Of a stretch of 64,000 nucleotides of DNA, positions 13,596-32,700 are shown in pieces (the first letter of the stretch is position 1; each line of letters opens with the position of its first letter). The notes under the pieces are model-generated. The model searched no databases and was not told where the DNA came from. It was given only the letters and a program-made list of their open reading frames with translations. Source of the DNA: Mycteria americana (lineage: Eukaryota > Chordata > Aves > Ciconiiformes > Ciconiidae); assembly GCF_035582795.1 (NCBI RefSeq), contig NC_134370.1, positions 50,517,501-50,581,500 on the forward strand, given 5' to 3'. The position numbers and the translations under genes are program-made.

Positions 13596-16413
13596 TGTCA
13601 CCTCATCAATTAACTCAAATGTTACAATTCTCAAAGTATAGGTTTTCTTGTCAGGGAAAACTCATAGAACTGAAGCTTTCCTTGGGATCACAGTGTCCAA
13701 ATTCCAATATAGTGTTTTGTGCTGTCGGCAACAACCCTTGAATCACAGCGATTGATCTGAAATTCACTGAAATCAGGAGGAATTTTTCCTCTTCTTTTTT
13801 TTTTTTTGGTTCTATGTCTGACTTCAAAAGCTTGAGATCCAGGTGGTGATTACCTCACATACAAAATCTATTATTTCCTCACACCATGCTTCTGCTCATG
13901 CCAGTAACACATTGCTAAACATAGGTGGCCCAAAACAGTCAAACAATCATCTCATTAGAAGTCAGGAATTATATGAAACACGCATCACTGGTACAATGTC
14001 AAATATGAATGAGGTACTTATGATGGGAACACAATAGCAGGGGAAAGTGTACAGCATGTTATATGACATATTTATGGAACTGATTCAGTAGACACTTGAA
14101 CATGTGCTCAGGACCTAGTAAAATCTATGAGACATGAACATGTGCTCTTGCTGTGCAGAAATAGTATGTTGAATCACCGCTGTAAAATGGGCTTTCACAG
14201 CCAGCAACTGACACAATGATTTAACAAACTTATATGACTCGATTCAAGCATCTCATCCAGAGGTAGCTGAATGTAATGTTTCGTGATGTGCCATGCTTAG
14301 TCCTCCTCCCACTGACTTCCATGGGAGCCAAAGCATGCAGAGCACTGGCATTTATCCTCCAGCATAGCTCCTCTGTGTAAGGTTAATACCGTCAATTCGA
14401 TTCACAAGGGTTTGTGAGCCAGACAGGCAAACTGAAGAAGAATAAGCCTCTCTCACAAGGAGACAAGAACACGAACGAGGTTGCCCAGCGAAGTCATCAA
14501 AGCAAACAGCATGAATGAGACAGTGTTGATGAAGACAGAAGTGTCATTGAAGGCTGCAAAAACAAAGCGGGGCAGTGACATGAAGATAAGTGGCAAAGTA
14601 ATCGTCTGGTTGAGCCAAGTGTATCCATATAGTCCGCCTGCCAGCAACCCATGCAAATGAATACTAGGCACTGAAGATCTAAGTGCCTATTTATGTAAAT
14701 ATATTCTAGACGGTGACACAAAAACACATAGGAACAAACACTTACTAAATACAACTAGAGGTTTCTGAGGGTATCTGAGCTAATTATTACAAACCTTCTT
14801 TGCATCTACTGCCAATGAATGAAGGGTTCTCTTCTTGAGTTTTCTTACTAATTATTCTCAAAAGCCAGAGTTGCACTTTCTACATTTGATCCTGTAAAAG
14901 TTTTTCATTAGTTACAAAGGTGCCACATTGCCAGGTCAGTTTCTGGCTCCCCACTCCAGCAAAAAACTGGCTAAAAGCCAATTTTAGCAGCTCAGTGGAT
15001 TGTCAATTTATTAAAAGAGTCCTTAAGAAGCATAAAATTAGTAACATTTTACAGTGGAGCAAATAACGTATCCAGAGACTGAAACCATGATGCCTTCATT
15101 CCATCATTAGTGAATTGTGAGCAGCTTGGTCAGGCAGAGAATGTCCCACAGCAGGTAGAGGAAACTCCTTCCCTCCTCCCTATCTCCCAGTTCAGCAACC
15201 TATTCAAACATTTGTCTGCAGGGACCAGAAAAAACAGATGCTTTCTCTTATCTTCTTTGCCACCACCCATCGTAACTTCACAAGACCCAGATGCAAGTAG
15301 AAGAACTAGCATTCTGGGTAAAGAAAGTGCATGGGATCCCTGATGCCTTCATACTCTTGCTTTGTGAGACTAGTATCTTGCTCTATACAGGTAGTGACTG
15401 CAGATGTTCATTCACACTTGAGAACTGAACATCACTTGGGGGATGTTTGGCATAGAAAAGCCTACCAATATGCATGTGTTGCAGCATTTTCTTCTGTAGC
15501 ATCAGGTATGGATACCAAAGTTAAAAGTACACAATCAGGCTTAAAGAAGTGGTTTAGATTATGTGATCATTATTTAGTTGCTCACAAGTAAACAGCCAAT
15601 TATTAACTGACAGCCAAAAATGTTTTCCTAGAGCTCAAGTACTTCAATTTTGGTACATAAGGTCATAGATCAGGTCCTCACTAGCTGTCATGTATCTCTG
15701 AAGTCACAATAGCAAGGGAAATACATTAATTTTGGTAAAACATGTGAGATTCATCATACTGGAGAGAAAAGTTTTACTGCTATATTTGATGTATGGGTTG
15801 AAACTTTGTGCTTTCTAAAAGCAAGTCCCAACCACATGCATGATGTTTTAAAGGGTCTTATTTCAATCCTGACAAATGAGCACCAGATGTTTCTTTTATT
15901 GTACTTGCATTTTACATAGTCATTCAACATTTCAGACTCATGTTAAGGTCTTAGAAACTCTCTCTGACTCACCTCTCGCCCCATAGAAAAAGAGAAGCTG
16001 CAAGAGAGAACAAAATCAAGAATAAAATATAATGATTCTGATTAAATACAGCAAATAAATGAAGGAAGAACTGAAGACTTTCAACAAGGAGAAAGATAGG
16101 GTGAGAATAACGTCTGGGTTCAGTTATCATCAAGCGTAGACCAATTGTTAGAAAATCTTTCATGAAGAACAATGCTTTTTGCTTTTTTTTGTTTACTTCA
16201 TTATTCCTTTCAAAACAATTGTGCTCTGAAAAGTTCCCTTTAACCTATAAATGCCATAAGCAGGAGATTAAAAGGCCTGTAATTACAGCTAACCATTCTG
16301 GCTTCTCTGCAGGTGACAGTGGAGGTGAGGTTGCTTCCATGGAGGAGGGAGTCTAGCTTTTAGGATTTATTTGTTTAATTAACTGTTTTATTTTCTTTTT
16401 TGTTTTTTCCTAG

Positions 16414-16485
16414 AAGCAGCTGTTCATTCACTCCAATCTCACTGCCCACCTCATCCATTCTGAAGGAACCTCATCCATTCTGAAG
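16414..16485 (+). other. Candidate unassigned exon containing a 20-bp tandem duplication
   Basis: The block is preceded by a long pyrimidine tract ending in TTTTTTCCTAG (acceptor-like) and followed by CTGAAG|GTAAGTG, a near-consensus donor. It is 72 nt, a multiple of three, and one frame is open throughout (24 codons, starting KQLF and ending SILK). Its second half is a tandem duplication: 16449-16466 and 16469-16486 are identical over 18 nt at a period of 20. I do not recognise the peptide, so a non-coding RNA exon is as likely as a coding one. Pairs of splice-like sites also arise by chance in a stretch this long. Confidence 0.3.
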
Positions 16486-19400
16486 GTAAGTGTTCTCCAG
16501 GCCAAGCTTTCCTCTGACCAGCACCCCACACGGACACCTTGGGGTGGAACTGCACAGTGCCAGTGAGAGAAAGATTTATTCCTGCAAGTGCTAAGTATTA
16601 TTTTCATTCCTGTTAGGCTAAGTCTCTGGCAGTTTTGATTTTCTTTTCCTTTTTTGTCTGTCCCAAGAACTTTTCAGGGCTTGTTGACTGAATACATTGA
16701 GAGGCTTGCTTTGTTGCTAGAGAAGCAATTTAATATTTAAATGTAATTTTAAAGCAATGTCAATGTGTAGGTACGCACTGAGTTAGAGCACATACCAAGA
16801 GGTTGAGAAAAGGGTCCCATTCCTCGATCTACCACTGACTAAATTTGTCACCTTGCTTCAGATTTCACCCATCTGTGAAATGGGATAACGATCCTTCCTT
16901 AACTCACAGGGCAAGAATGTCATTAATATTTGGACTTGGTTTCACATTCTTGAAGAAGAGCTTTTCCATTATATCATTTCCCTGTTTTGGCCAGCACTTG
17001 GACTAAAGATGTGAGTGTAGTTTGAACTCTATATCCTTTGAAGTCTGATGGCTGAGTGTGATCCCATCACCTGGAACATGCAGTGCGTTACAATGGATGT
17101 CGCAAACAATAAGACAAGAGATTGGTTTAAAGCAAAGCCTTGATTTGAACCTCTGTGAACTTCAGGAAAGTTTATACTTGACTCCACATGCCAGTTTAGC
17201 TGCTTGGGACCATCAAAGACAAACCTATCAGTGAAAAAGCGTGTGAAGTTGCAAGAAAAGGGAAGAAAGGGGACTGCAGCTGAAAAAGATATAACAAAGA
17301 AATAAGTGAGCAGAGGAAAACAAACAAAAGCTGAAAGTTTATCAAATCTTCATGCAAGCAACTGGACTAATTTCAAAAGTGGCACTGTAGACTGTATTAG
17401 GATCTGATTTTCTGTGGCTCTTGCTTTTGCCTCAACTACCCTGATGCTAATGCACTATAATGCTGATGGGTGCATTATACATGCTTATACACAGTCTTTC
17501 AAGAAAAAGGTATATGCACTGTGTGTACCTGTCTTCCTGGAACTTGGTGGAAGGGACAGATATCTGAAATGAATGAGCAAACAGTGCAAATGCCATTCCA
17601 ATTCACTCCCAGGAACACAGTCCTTTAATGGTTTCCTAGAGGTACATCAGGCAACATAAGCAGAGGATTCTTTGCTCCTGCCACAACTGTTCAAGAGTCC
17701 CCAGACACAGGAGGATGTGGAATGATTAATGTTTTATTGTGAATGCCAACCCGTTGCTACTGGAAGGAGGTGGCAATTATCTTGATGCTGCTGCCCCACA
17801 ACGGGCAGATGGTATAAATTTGCACGCAGACTCCCAGCTCTGTGAGAAGTCGCCCTTTGTTTCTACGGTGCCTGTGGGTACTACAATTTCTGTGACTGAT
17901 CCTACACTAGAAACCTAAGATGGAAAATCAAACCCAAAATTGATGGATCAGCCCTGAAAGGGACCTGTAATTGAATCCACCCCTCTGCAAGTACAGTTAT
18001 ATTACACAGTCCCTTTCCTAAACTGACAACATTGTTCCATCTTGATAACCACAAGAATACATATTCATGTATTACCCACTTCGGCACACACCACACATAA
18101 CTTCAAATACCATTATCATTTTCCCCAAGCCCACTAGCAAATGAATTATTTAGTGTGGAGGGGGGAGAGGAGCTGACATGTCTGAAAACATTTGAATGCT
18201 GTAGTGTTCATGTACCTGCAGAGCTGAAACTCCCAGTTAATTATCTAGCCTTACTGTTTTATGGAGGTTCATGTGTCTTCAAGACCTTAATAAATCAAGG
18301 CTTACTTGGCATTCATCTTCTGTGTAAGGCTGGGCAGGTGTTGAGCTGTGAATGCTGATCTGAATTGTGATTGCAATAGCTGGCCACAACGGCTCTCAGC
18401 CTGTTATTTTTGAAACTAAGTGTTTTGCTCTCAGTTTGTCCTCTGCAACTGAGCTTTGGGCTGGGAAGTGCCTTTTGCAATGTTTACATGGCACCTCGAA
18501 GTCTTGACCTAATTCACTTCTATGTCTTAGCAAAATATCAGGATGATCATAATGTTTTTAAATACATCAGTTTTTTTCCCTTGTAACATCGTATAAAAAA
18601 TAGCATTCAAACACATATGCACTCATAAAGTATTATTCTGATTAGGGTTGAAATAGCCATATAGATACAAAGTGTGCTAGCGCTCCAGAACAAGGACAAA
18701 CATATAGAAACACTCTCTCAGTTACCATTCCAAGGAGGCAGTTTATCTATAAATCAAACATGTGGCACACTTTGCCTCAGATTATCCTCTTGATGCACCA
18801 AAGCAGCATCTAATCAGCTTTCACTCTAACAAATACAGATTTGTGTCACAAGTGATGTAGGAAATAACGCACCATCTCACTCTGCACTCGCAGAAGAACC
18901 ATAACAATCTTTTCCCATGAAGGTCTAAGGTGTTCCATGTACAAAATAAATACAAGTGTGTAGGAGAACTTTGCATGATGTGAAAACCCTGGAGGGATTA
19001 GAAACACTTTGTCTGTCAAAGATTATATTACAGTACTGCATTACTCTAAACAGAATTGCAAAACCAAATCCTGGTCGTTTGAACATAAGGTGAAAGTGTT
19101 ACATTTTAAGTACAAATTTAAATGGAAGAATTCTTAGGGGAATCCTGGTAAGAAACAGAAATAGAAATAGAATAGTTTCTCTTACTTTTGGAAAATGCTT
19201 ACCATTGCATCGTTACTAACAAGAAAATGAGCATTTCTGAAATCAATATATTAAAGCAGTATGCCTTAAAATGCTCTCAAAGCTCAATCTAAATAACCAG
19301 AGAACTAAGGATTCTGTAATTGTATGTAAGAGTTTTACCCAGATTTTCATTCTTGTCTGCAGAGCTGTGTTAAGACACATTCAGAATTCCTGTTTTGGTT

Positions 19401-20179
19401 GTTACTTTGCTTACTCAGACAAGCTCTATTGATCTCAAAGAGCTTTGTGTACACATAAAGACTGATTAAAAGCTGTGAAAGGCCACTGATCCTTTGTCTT
19501 TAATTTTAAGCCTTGGGGAGTCTGATTTATTCTCCTGAACTTTAATTCTGACATTTTTTTCATTTCTAACTCAAGCAGAGGCAGCACCTTGAAAAAACTC
19601 AGCTTCCAAAAAAGTCATACCTTTTTTTTTTTTTTTCTGAAACAGGTGATTAGTAGGGAAACTTCCTCTCACTCCAGTGAAATTAAATAAGCCTTCTGTG
19701 CTGTGGTTAGAGAAATGGGCAGTACTGCTCAACCTTTACTGCAACTCCAGGATCCTGGGACCCAGCTATTTATAAAGTGACCCAACAGCCCAGGGTAAGA
19801 AGTAAATTTTGTGCTCATTCTCCCCTGATTGGTTGGCATTCCTACTCCACATCTTTGACAAAAAGCAACCAGCTGCAATTTTCAGTCAGGAACTTCCAAC
19901 ACTGCTGAGACGGCAGACGTGAATACACTCCTCAGTCCTTCATGTTTTCTAGTTTACATCATTACTGCCATCGCAGCACCAAAGGGTATTACGATTATTT
20001 ATATCATACACAAAAGATGCTGACTGCTTCTAGACAGCTACAACTCCAGTGTTTGGTCCCTCACCCAAGGGGTTTGCTGTCTAAGTAAGCGTGACAAGAT
20101 GAAGGGCTGGGAAGGGGTACAGCTGGAAACATGCAGCTGAACACGGAGCCCACAACATCAGTCCCACGGGTCTCACTGG

Positions 20180-20850
20180 CATCCCCTGAAGAAGAAGGCA
20201 GGGAGCTGGGCTGCAGGCGCTCTGGCCCTTGCGCTGCCAGGCCGTAGGAAGGGGGGTGTCAGGTAGCCCGGGTGGACCTGCTGCTGCCAGCGGGGCTTGC
20301 GAGGGCGACCCGTGAAGGCTGGAGGGAATTAACCCCGCTGCCTTCGTCCCTGCGGTACACCTGAGGTACTCGGGACACTGCCGATGGAGGGCGGCGGGCC
20401 GTTGCTCCCGCCGGCGGGCTGTGGCAGCGAGGGACGGGCGAGCTGGTCGCGGGCTGCCGCCGCGGCCGTTAAGACCGTTAGGGAGAAGGGACCGTCCTTG
20501 GCCACACGGCGGCAATAGAGAGCGCGAAGCCAGAGTCCTCTCTATTGTTGTGGCGGAGAGAAGGGCTTTGAGGGGAGGCGCTTTTGTCGCGCCCTCGGTT
20601 GTAGGAGACGTCATCACGGTGCGACGGCGGCTGAGGTGGTGACGGGGTGGCGGGGTGGCGGTGGCGTTGGGCGGAAAGCGCCGTATCCGGCACGGCACGG
20701 TACGGTGCCGCACCGCACCGCACCGCACCGCGAGGGAGGGCGAAGGCGGCAGTGGGCCGAGGGGAGGCCGCGGCGGGGATGCTGGGCCCTTGCGTGGCGG
20801 GCGCTTCTCGCCGTGCGAGCGGAGGGTGACAAAAAGGCGGGGTTTCCCTC
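20180..20850 (+). promoter_or_regulatory. CpG island promoter of WDR61
   Basis: GC and CpG content rise abruptly here from the AT-rich flank and fall again just before the WDR61 start codon at 20979. No TATA box was seen, which fits a broad housekeeping promoter. Long open frames in this block, including one of 215 codons on the - strand, are rich in Arg, Pro and Ala and are artefacts of base composition. The transcription start cannot be fixed from sequence; the end of the island or just after it is most likely. Confidence 0.75.
20708..20731 (+). repeat. CCGCA pentamer microsatellite in the CpG island
   Basis: Nearly five copies of CCGCA lie in tandem, preceded by related CACGG and TACGG units from about 20690. 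It lies in the WDR61 promoter or 5' untranslated region, where length changes between individuals could affect transcription. Confidence 0.8.
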
Positions 20851-20872
20851 AGGCCTTACTCCTGTGCCTGCC

Positions 20873-20950
20873 GGGTTTTCTCCCTCCAGAGCAGTGTTTC
20901 TGAGGCAGAGTCTTATTGCTGAGCCTAATGGGTTTTCTTCTTCCAGAGCA
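20873..20950 (+). promoter_or_regulatory. Duplicated acceptor-like motif in the WDR61 5' leader
   Basis: A 21-nt motif occurs twice, at 20873-20893 and 20930-20950, matching at 19 positions. Each copy is GGGTTTTCT, then pyrimidines, then CCAG|AGCA, which looks like a 3' splice site. The human gene has a non-coding first exon, so one or both copies may be real acceptors for a 5' untranslated intron, giving leaders 57 nt apart in length. No clear donor was identified in the CpG island, so the leader may instead be unspliced. Confidence 0.35.
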
Positions 20951-20978
20951 TTCCTGTTAAGATTGCTTCTATAAAGAC

Positions 20979-28277
<7,299 letters not shown>

Positions 28278-28451
28278 ATGTCATGACTCTGACTTTTGGT
28301 TAACTCTTGTGGCAGTTTTTAAGAATACTACTGTCCTATGTAATTTTTTAGTATGCTAAAAGCATTTTAATAATGCTGATCTGCAGAATCAGGTATGTTT
28401 ATATGTAACTTTGATTTTGTTTAGCATGAGAGAAAGCTTTACTTTTTTTAA

Positions 28452-28457
28452 AATAAA
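28452..28457 (+). terminator. WDR61 polyadenylation signal
   Basis: AATAAA lies 175 nt after the WDR61 stop codon. Cleavage would be expected about 15-25 nt later, giving a short 3' untranslated region. Confidence 0.75.
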
Positions 28458-28479
28458 AGCTACAGATGCAAGTAACATG

Positions 28480-28990
28480 TGTCTAATCCTTGGAAAAATG
28501 TATTTTTGGAAATATGTAGTCATGGATGAAGTAAATACTCAGCTAATCTCCCCTGCCTTTATACATAAATAGAGCTGGGAAGTGTTGACCAAGTCTCACA
28601 GCAGCTTATTTTAGCAAAAGGAACAGCAACTGAGTCTGTGTTGTATGCATGGGAAATGATAGCCTGTACTTATCTTGATGTTGTCCTAATGACTGCAAGA
28701 GGGTCACTTGAGTTGAACACCTGTTCTGGCAATTGTATGGTGACATGTAGTAAAATTAAACTGTGATGAATGAGCTAAAGGGTGCTAGTTGTTTCTAACC
28801 CTGACTTAATACAAACTCTACTAGGAAATAGATAAAAGGAAAAAAACTTTAATGTGTTTGTTCTACTATAGTATCTTGTCATGGTATAAAACAGCAGCAG
28901 TATACCTAACCTATGTGGTTAGGCTGGAGTTAAGGCTGAAGTAAAAACCCCTCCTAGGGAAGGCCAAAATACAGAGCTTGAGCTTCTGAA
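28480..28990. other. Gap between the convergent WDR61 and DNAJA4 transcripts
   Basis: About 0.5 kb separates the predicted 3' ends of the two genes. I see no open frame, repeat or RNA gene in it. If either gene uses a more distal poly(A) site, the two mRNAs would overlap in antisense. Confidence 0.5.
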
Positions 28991-29000
28991 ATATCAAAGT

Positions 29001-29006
29001 TTTATT
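29001..29006 (-). terminator. Probable DNAJA4 polyadenylation signal
   Basis: TTTATT on the + strand reads AATAAA on the - strand, about 760 nt after the DNAJA4 stop. Two other AATAAA signals in the same orientation, at 29391-29396 and 29417-29422, would give a shorter 3' untranslated region. Choosing among them needs transcript ends. Confidence 0.5.
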
Positions 29007-29762
29007 TGGTTTGCTTTATGTAAATTAGAAATAGGTGGTGTATACACATTAAAAGGATACCTTATAATCCTAAATTATGCTTGCATAGAACTAAGCAGCT
29101 GAAGGAATGCTACTCTAATACAATGAGAGAACACAGGGAAGAGTGCTATTATCCAAGGAGTAGGGCGTACACAAAATGCTTTTGGAATACAGAATGAGAC
29201 AGGTAGTAGTGTTCAAACACTAGTTCAGTAGTGTTGTTCATGTAGTCATGTTCAACTATACAGTTGAATATGGAGGACAGTCTAGACTAGGTGACAGGAA
29301 TCTGAGCTTAGAGAACCTTATTTCAATAAAGGGGGTTCTAGAGTGGCTTAGAAAGTACAAGAGAAGCACGATAAAATGTGAAGAGGTCTATTTATTAGAA
29401 GTTATTTCTGCTATGTTTTATTCCATGAAATTAAACTTCCCATATGAAAGTATTTACATAAGACACTCCACTTAGCCTCTATAAGTATTGCCAAAGTCTT
29501 ATATAAATAGCATAGGTGAAATAAATTGAGAACCTTCACAGCAAAGGAAAATGTATACCAACTCAGTTGGTTCTCAGCTGTGTGACATTTGCTTTATATA
29601 TAAAGACTACAAGAACACAATATAAATTAGTTACAAAAAGGTGATACTGACAGCGCAGCAACTCAATTTGCTGAACACAAAAACCACAAGCAGTGGCTAT
29701 TACAGCCATGCAGTTTTCATTGTGAAAATTTACATTTTAGATGACATCCATTCCACCTTGCT

Positions 29763-32700
29763 TTAAGATGTCTGACATTGTACTCCTGTTCTTGGACCCT
29801 CCTCATCTTCTTCATATGCTTCTCCCCCACTGTTACGGTAGGTTTGCTCACTTGGGTCAAAATCTTCAAGGTCTACCTGATCCATCTCATCTGTAATCAT
29901 AACATCTTCTCGTGGAGGAAGCAGAGCCTCCAGCAGACACAGTTTCTCCCTTGGGAGCCAGTAGTGTTCTGGGAACTGGACCTACAATTTTTTTATTTTT
30001 AATGAATAGTTACTCCTGATGCCAACACAGATATCTTTGCTACAGAATAACAGTCAACTTACCAAAAATTGTATAATTAAGCTGCCTTTGTCCATTGGAG
30101 ATTTGTAGATAGGCATCCCTTCATTGTAGATACACTTTAGGTCACCATGTTTTATCACTTCACCTACACAGAGGTAAGAGCTGTAAGCTTACATGACAGG
30201 TATTTCATAACCATGAAAAAGCAGGGTTATACACAAGCAGTACTCCCACAGTATCAGAGGGAGACTACTAAGCAACTCATAGATAAGGCTTGCAGACTGA
30301 AAAGTACTAAAACCCAGCTACACAGAAATAACACCATTTAGGCTATTTCCTCTGCTGTAAGAGAATCAGCTTCTCTTAGCACAGCCTTCAGGCTGAATTA
30401 ACAGATAATCGGGTAGAGTTTAAGCTTCTGGCCTCTTGAATATTTTCCTGGATATCCACCTTCTTTATTAAGAAGCATTTGACAACTTTAGCTACAATTC
30501 CACGTGTAATGTTTTAGAAGGAGTGACAAGAAAAACAAAGAACCAACTGAATTAAATGACTGCAAGTGTAGTTTGAAGCTGTTGCACCAACTGCTTAAAA
30601 AACACGAACACAAAACAAACCTCCCAAAAACCCCTAGTCCAGGCAAAATTAAACAGGCAAGTAGTTTATGTAGCAACAGAACTCTTAAAGACCTACCTGG
30701 CCTAGATGATATGACTAGAACTCTGTTATCCAGAGTTTCAATGGTCTTTCTGAAACCACATAAAGCCTCCGAGAGTTGAATTCTCATTTTTGTGATCAAG
30801 TCATGCCCTCGCCTCTGGAAGACACTGTGATCCTTTTGATCAAGCACAATTATAACATCACCAGGTTCCAGATCAGGCTCCTGGTCACCTTCTCCATGAA
30901 ACACTATCTTCTGACCATCTTTCATACCTGGAAAAAAAGAAACCCTTTTATTCACTGCAGAACTATAGAGTATGATTAGGGACACAGAACAAGTACACAG
31001 TTCTTACCTTTATCAACATGAACTTCTATGATCTTTTTCTCTCTTACAACCTTAGAACCATTGCAGTTGTCGCACCTGTCCTTCGGATTTATTCTTTCAC
31101 CTTGGCCTTTGCATTCTGGACACACAGTTTGGATTTGTTGTACCATGCCAGGTCCAATCTGCTGAACTAGAACTTGCATTCCTCTTCCTTTACACACAGG
31201 GCACTTTTCTATTGCCCCTCTCTTTCCCCCATAACCTTTGACAAAAAAAAGAGTTAAATCTGATCTCAGTCTCAAAAAAAAAAATGTTACTCTACAGTAG
31301 TCAGGCTGCAACACACTGACTTCAAAAGCACCTTTAGAGCAACTTAGAGTAGTTCAGTAATGTATTTCCAATGTAACTGGAATTTAGTTTCCAATCACAA
31401 AACACGCCCCACAAGTTAGAAGTTTCTACAAGCAACAGAAAGCCAAGTTTTCCATGCACAGTTTATTAGCCTCTGCCCACCTCCCAATACATCTTGGGCT
31501 TTCAAGGAACTATCAGCATACTGACTTCAAGGCCTAGACATTCCATTAATACTTTGGAAAGAATCTGCTTGCTAAATATTTAATAGAGTACTAAGATACA
31601 AGACCTCATTAAGATTTACCTCAAAGACGACCAGTCATTATGGATACTTAATAGCTGTAATACGAGATGCATAATACAAGCTAGACTTCTACCCACAGCA
31701 ATTAAAAAAAAGTTTAGTGAAACAGGCATTTATTAAAGTTCTGGATTAAGATACTTTTAATTTAGGTACCCTTAACTATAGTTTGCAGTGAGTTTAAGTC
31801 TGCCATTAGAACAATAACTTTATACCACTATGTTTAAGAAAGCCTTATTCTTGGATAAGCATAAATAAGAACTAAATACGCTGGCAGACTGGGGGGGCGG
31901 GGGGGGGAGGAGAGAAAAAAATAAACCCACCACCATTTATTGCCAGCCCCCCCATCATGTTCTTTAAAAAAAAAAAAAAAAGCTTGGAGTAAGAGGGGTT
32001 TGAAACCACTACTTGGGTTTGGGTTGGGTTTTTTGTTGTTTGGGGTTTTTTTGGTTGGTTGGTTTTTTTACCTTCACACTTTCCACAAATAACATTCTTT
32101 TGCAGTGCCAGTTTCCTTGTAATACCATTATATAAGTCTTCAAGAGAGACACCTAACTGGTGCACAACATTTTTGCCTTGAAAAAAAACAAATGAGAGAA
32201 AGATTAGTTCTGGTTCAGCTGTTATAAGGACAAATGTTTATTTAAAGGCTTCTACACTTGTTCATACATGCACAGTCTCACTGAAGAAATGTAAAGTTCA
32301 TTCCAAACTTTCAACACAGCTCAGCCCCCTTAAAAGCATGTGCAGTTCCATCAGCTTCCACTGAGCTGCACCCACTTATGTCAGAACATAAAGTTTAGCT
32401 GTAATTAAGCAAAGCATCATTAAATCCACCCTACCCCTGCTCCTACCCCTATTTTATAAGGGTAACTGAAACAGCAAGATGCAAGGACACTACCAGCTTC
32501 ATATCTACTCCATTTAGAACTTGCTGTTATGCCTACCTATACATTTCCATGCCACTTCATAGCATAATTTCAAAGATTTTACAGCAAGTTACTACTTGCT
32601 CCTTCAACAGACATTGGGCATAGAAAAAGACAAAAATCATACTGTGCTTTTGGCAGCACTCTGTACTGTTTCAGATAATTTCTCCCAAATATTTTCATGA

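Larger units (their letters stand above)
1..20180. other. Intergenic region upstream of WDR61, no recognised gene
   Basis: This AT-rich stretch has many stops in all frames and only short open frames, none of which I could match to a protein family. In human the next gene on this side of WDR61 is CRABP1, transcribed away from WDR61. I looked for its start (a fatty-acid-binding protein beginning MPNFAGTW) and did not find it, so it would lie to the left of the window. The region has almost no interspersed repeats. The only structure I could support is two perfect hairpins (5.2 and 9.9 kb), a short tandem repeat (13.5 kb), an exon-like block (16.4 kb), and simple tracts such as GA repeats near 4.70 kb and poly-T near 13.80 and 19.62 kb. 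Confidence 0.6.
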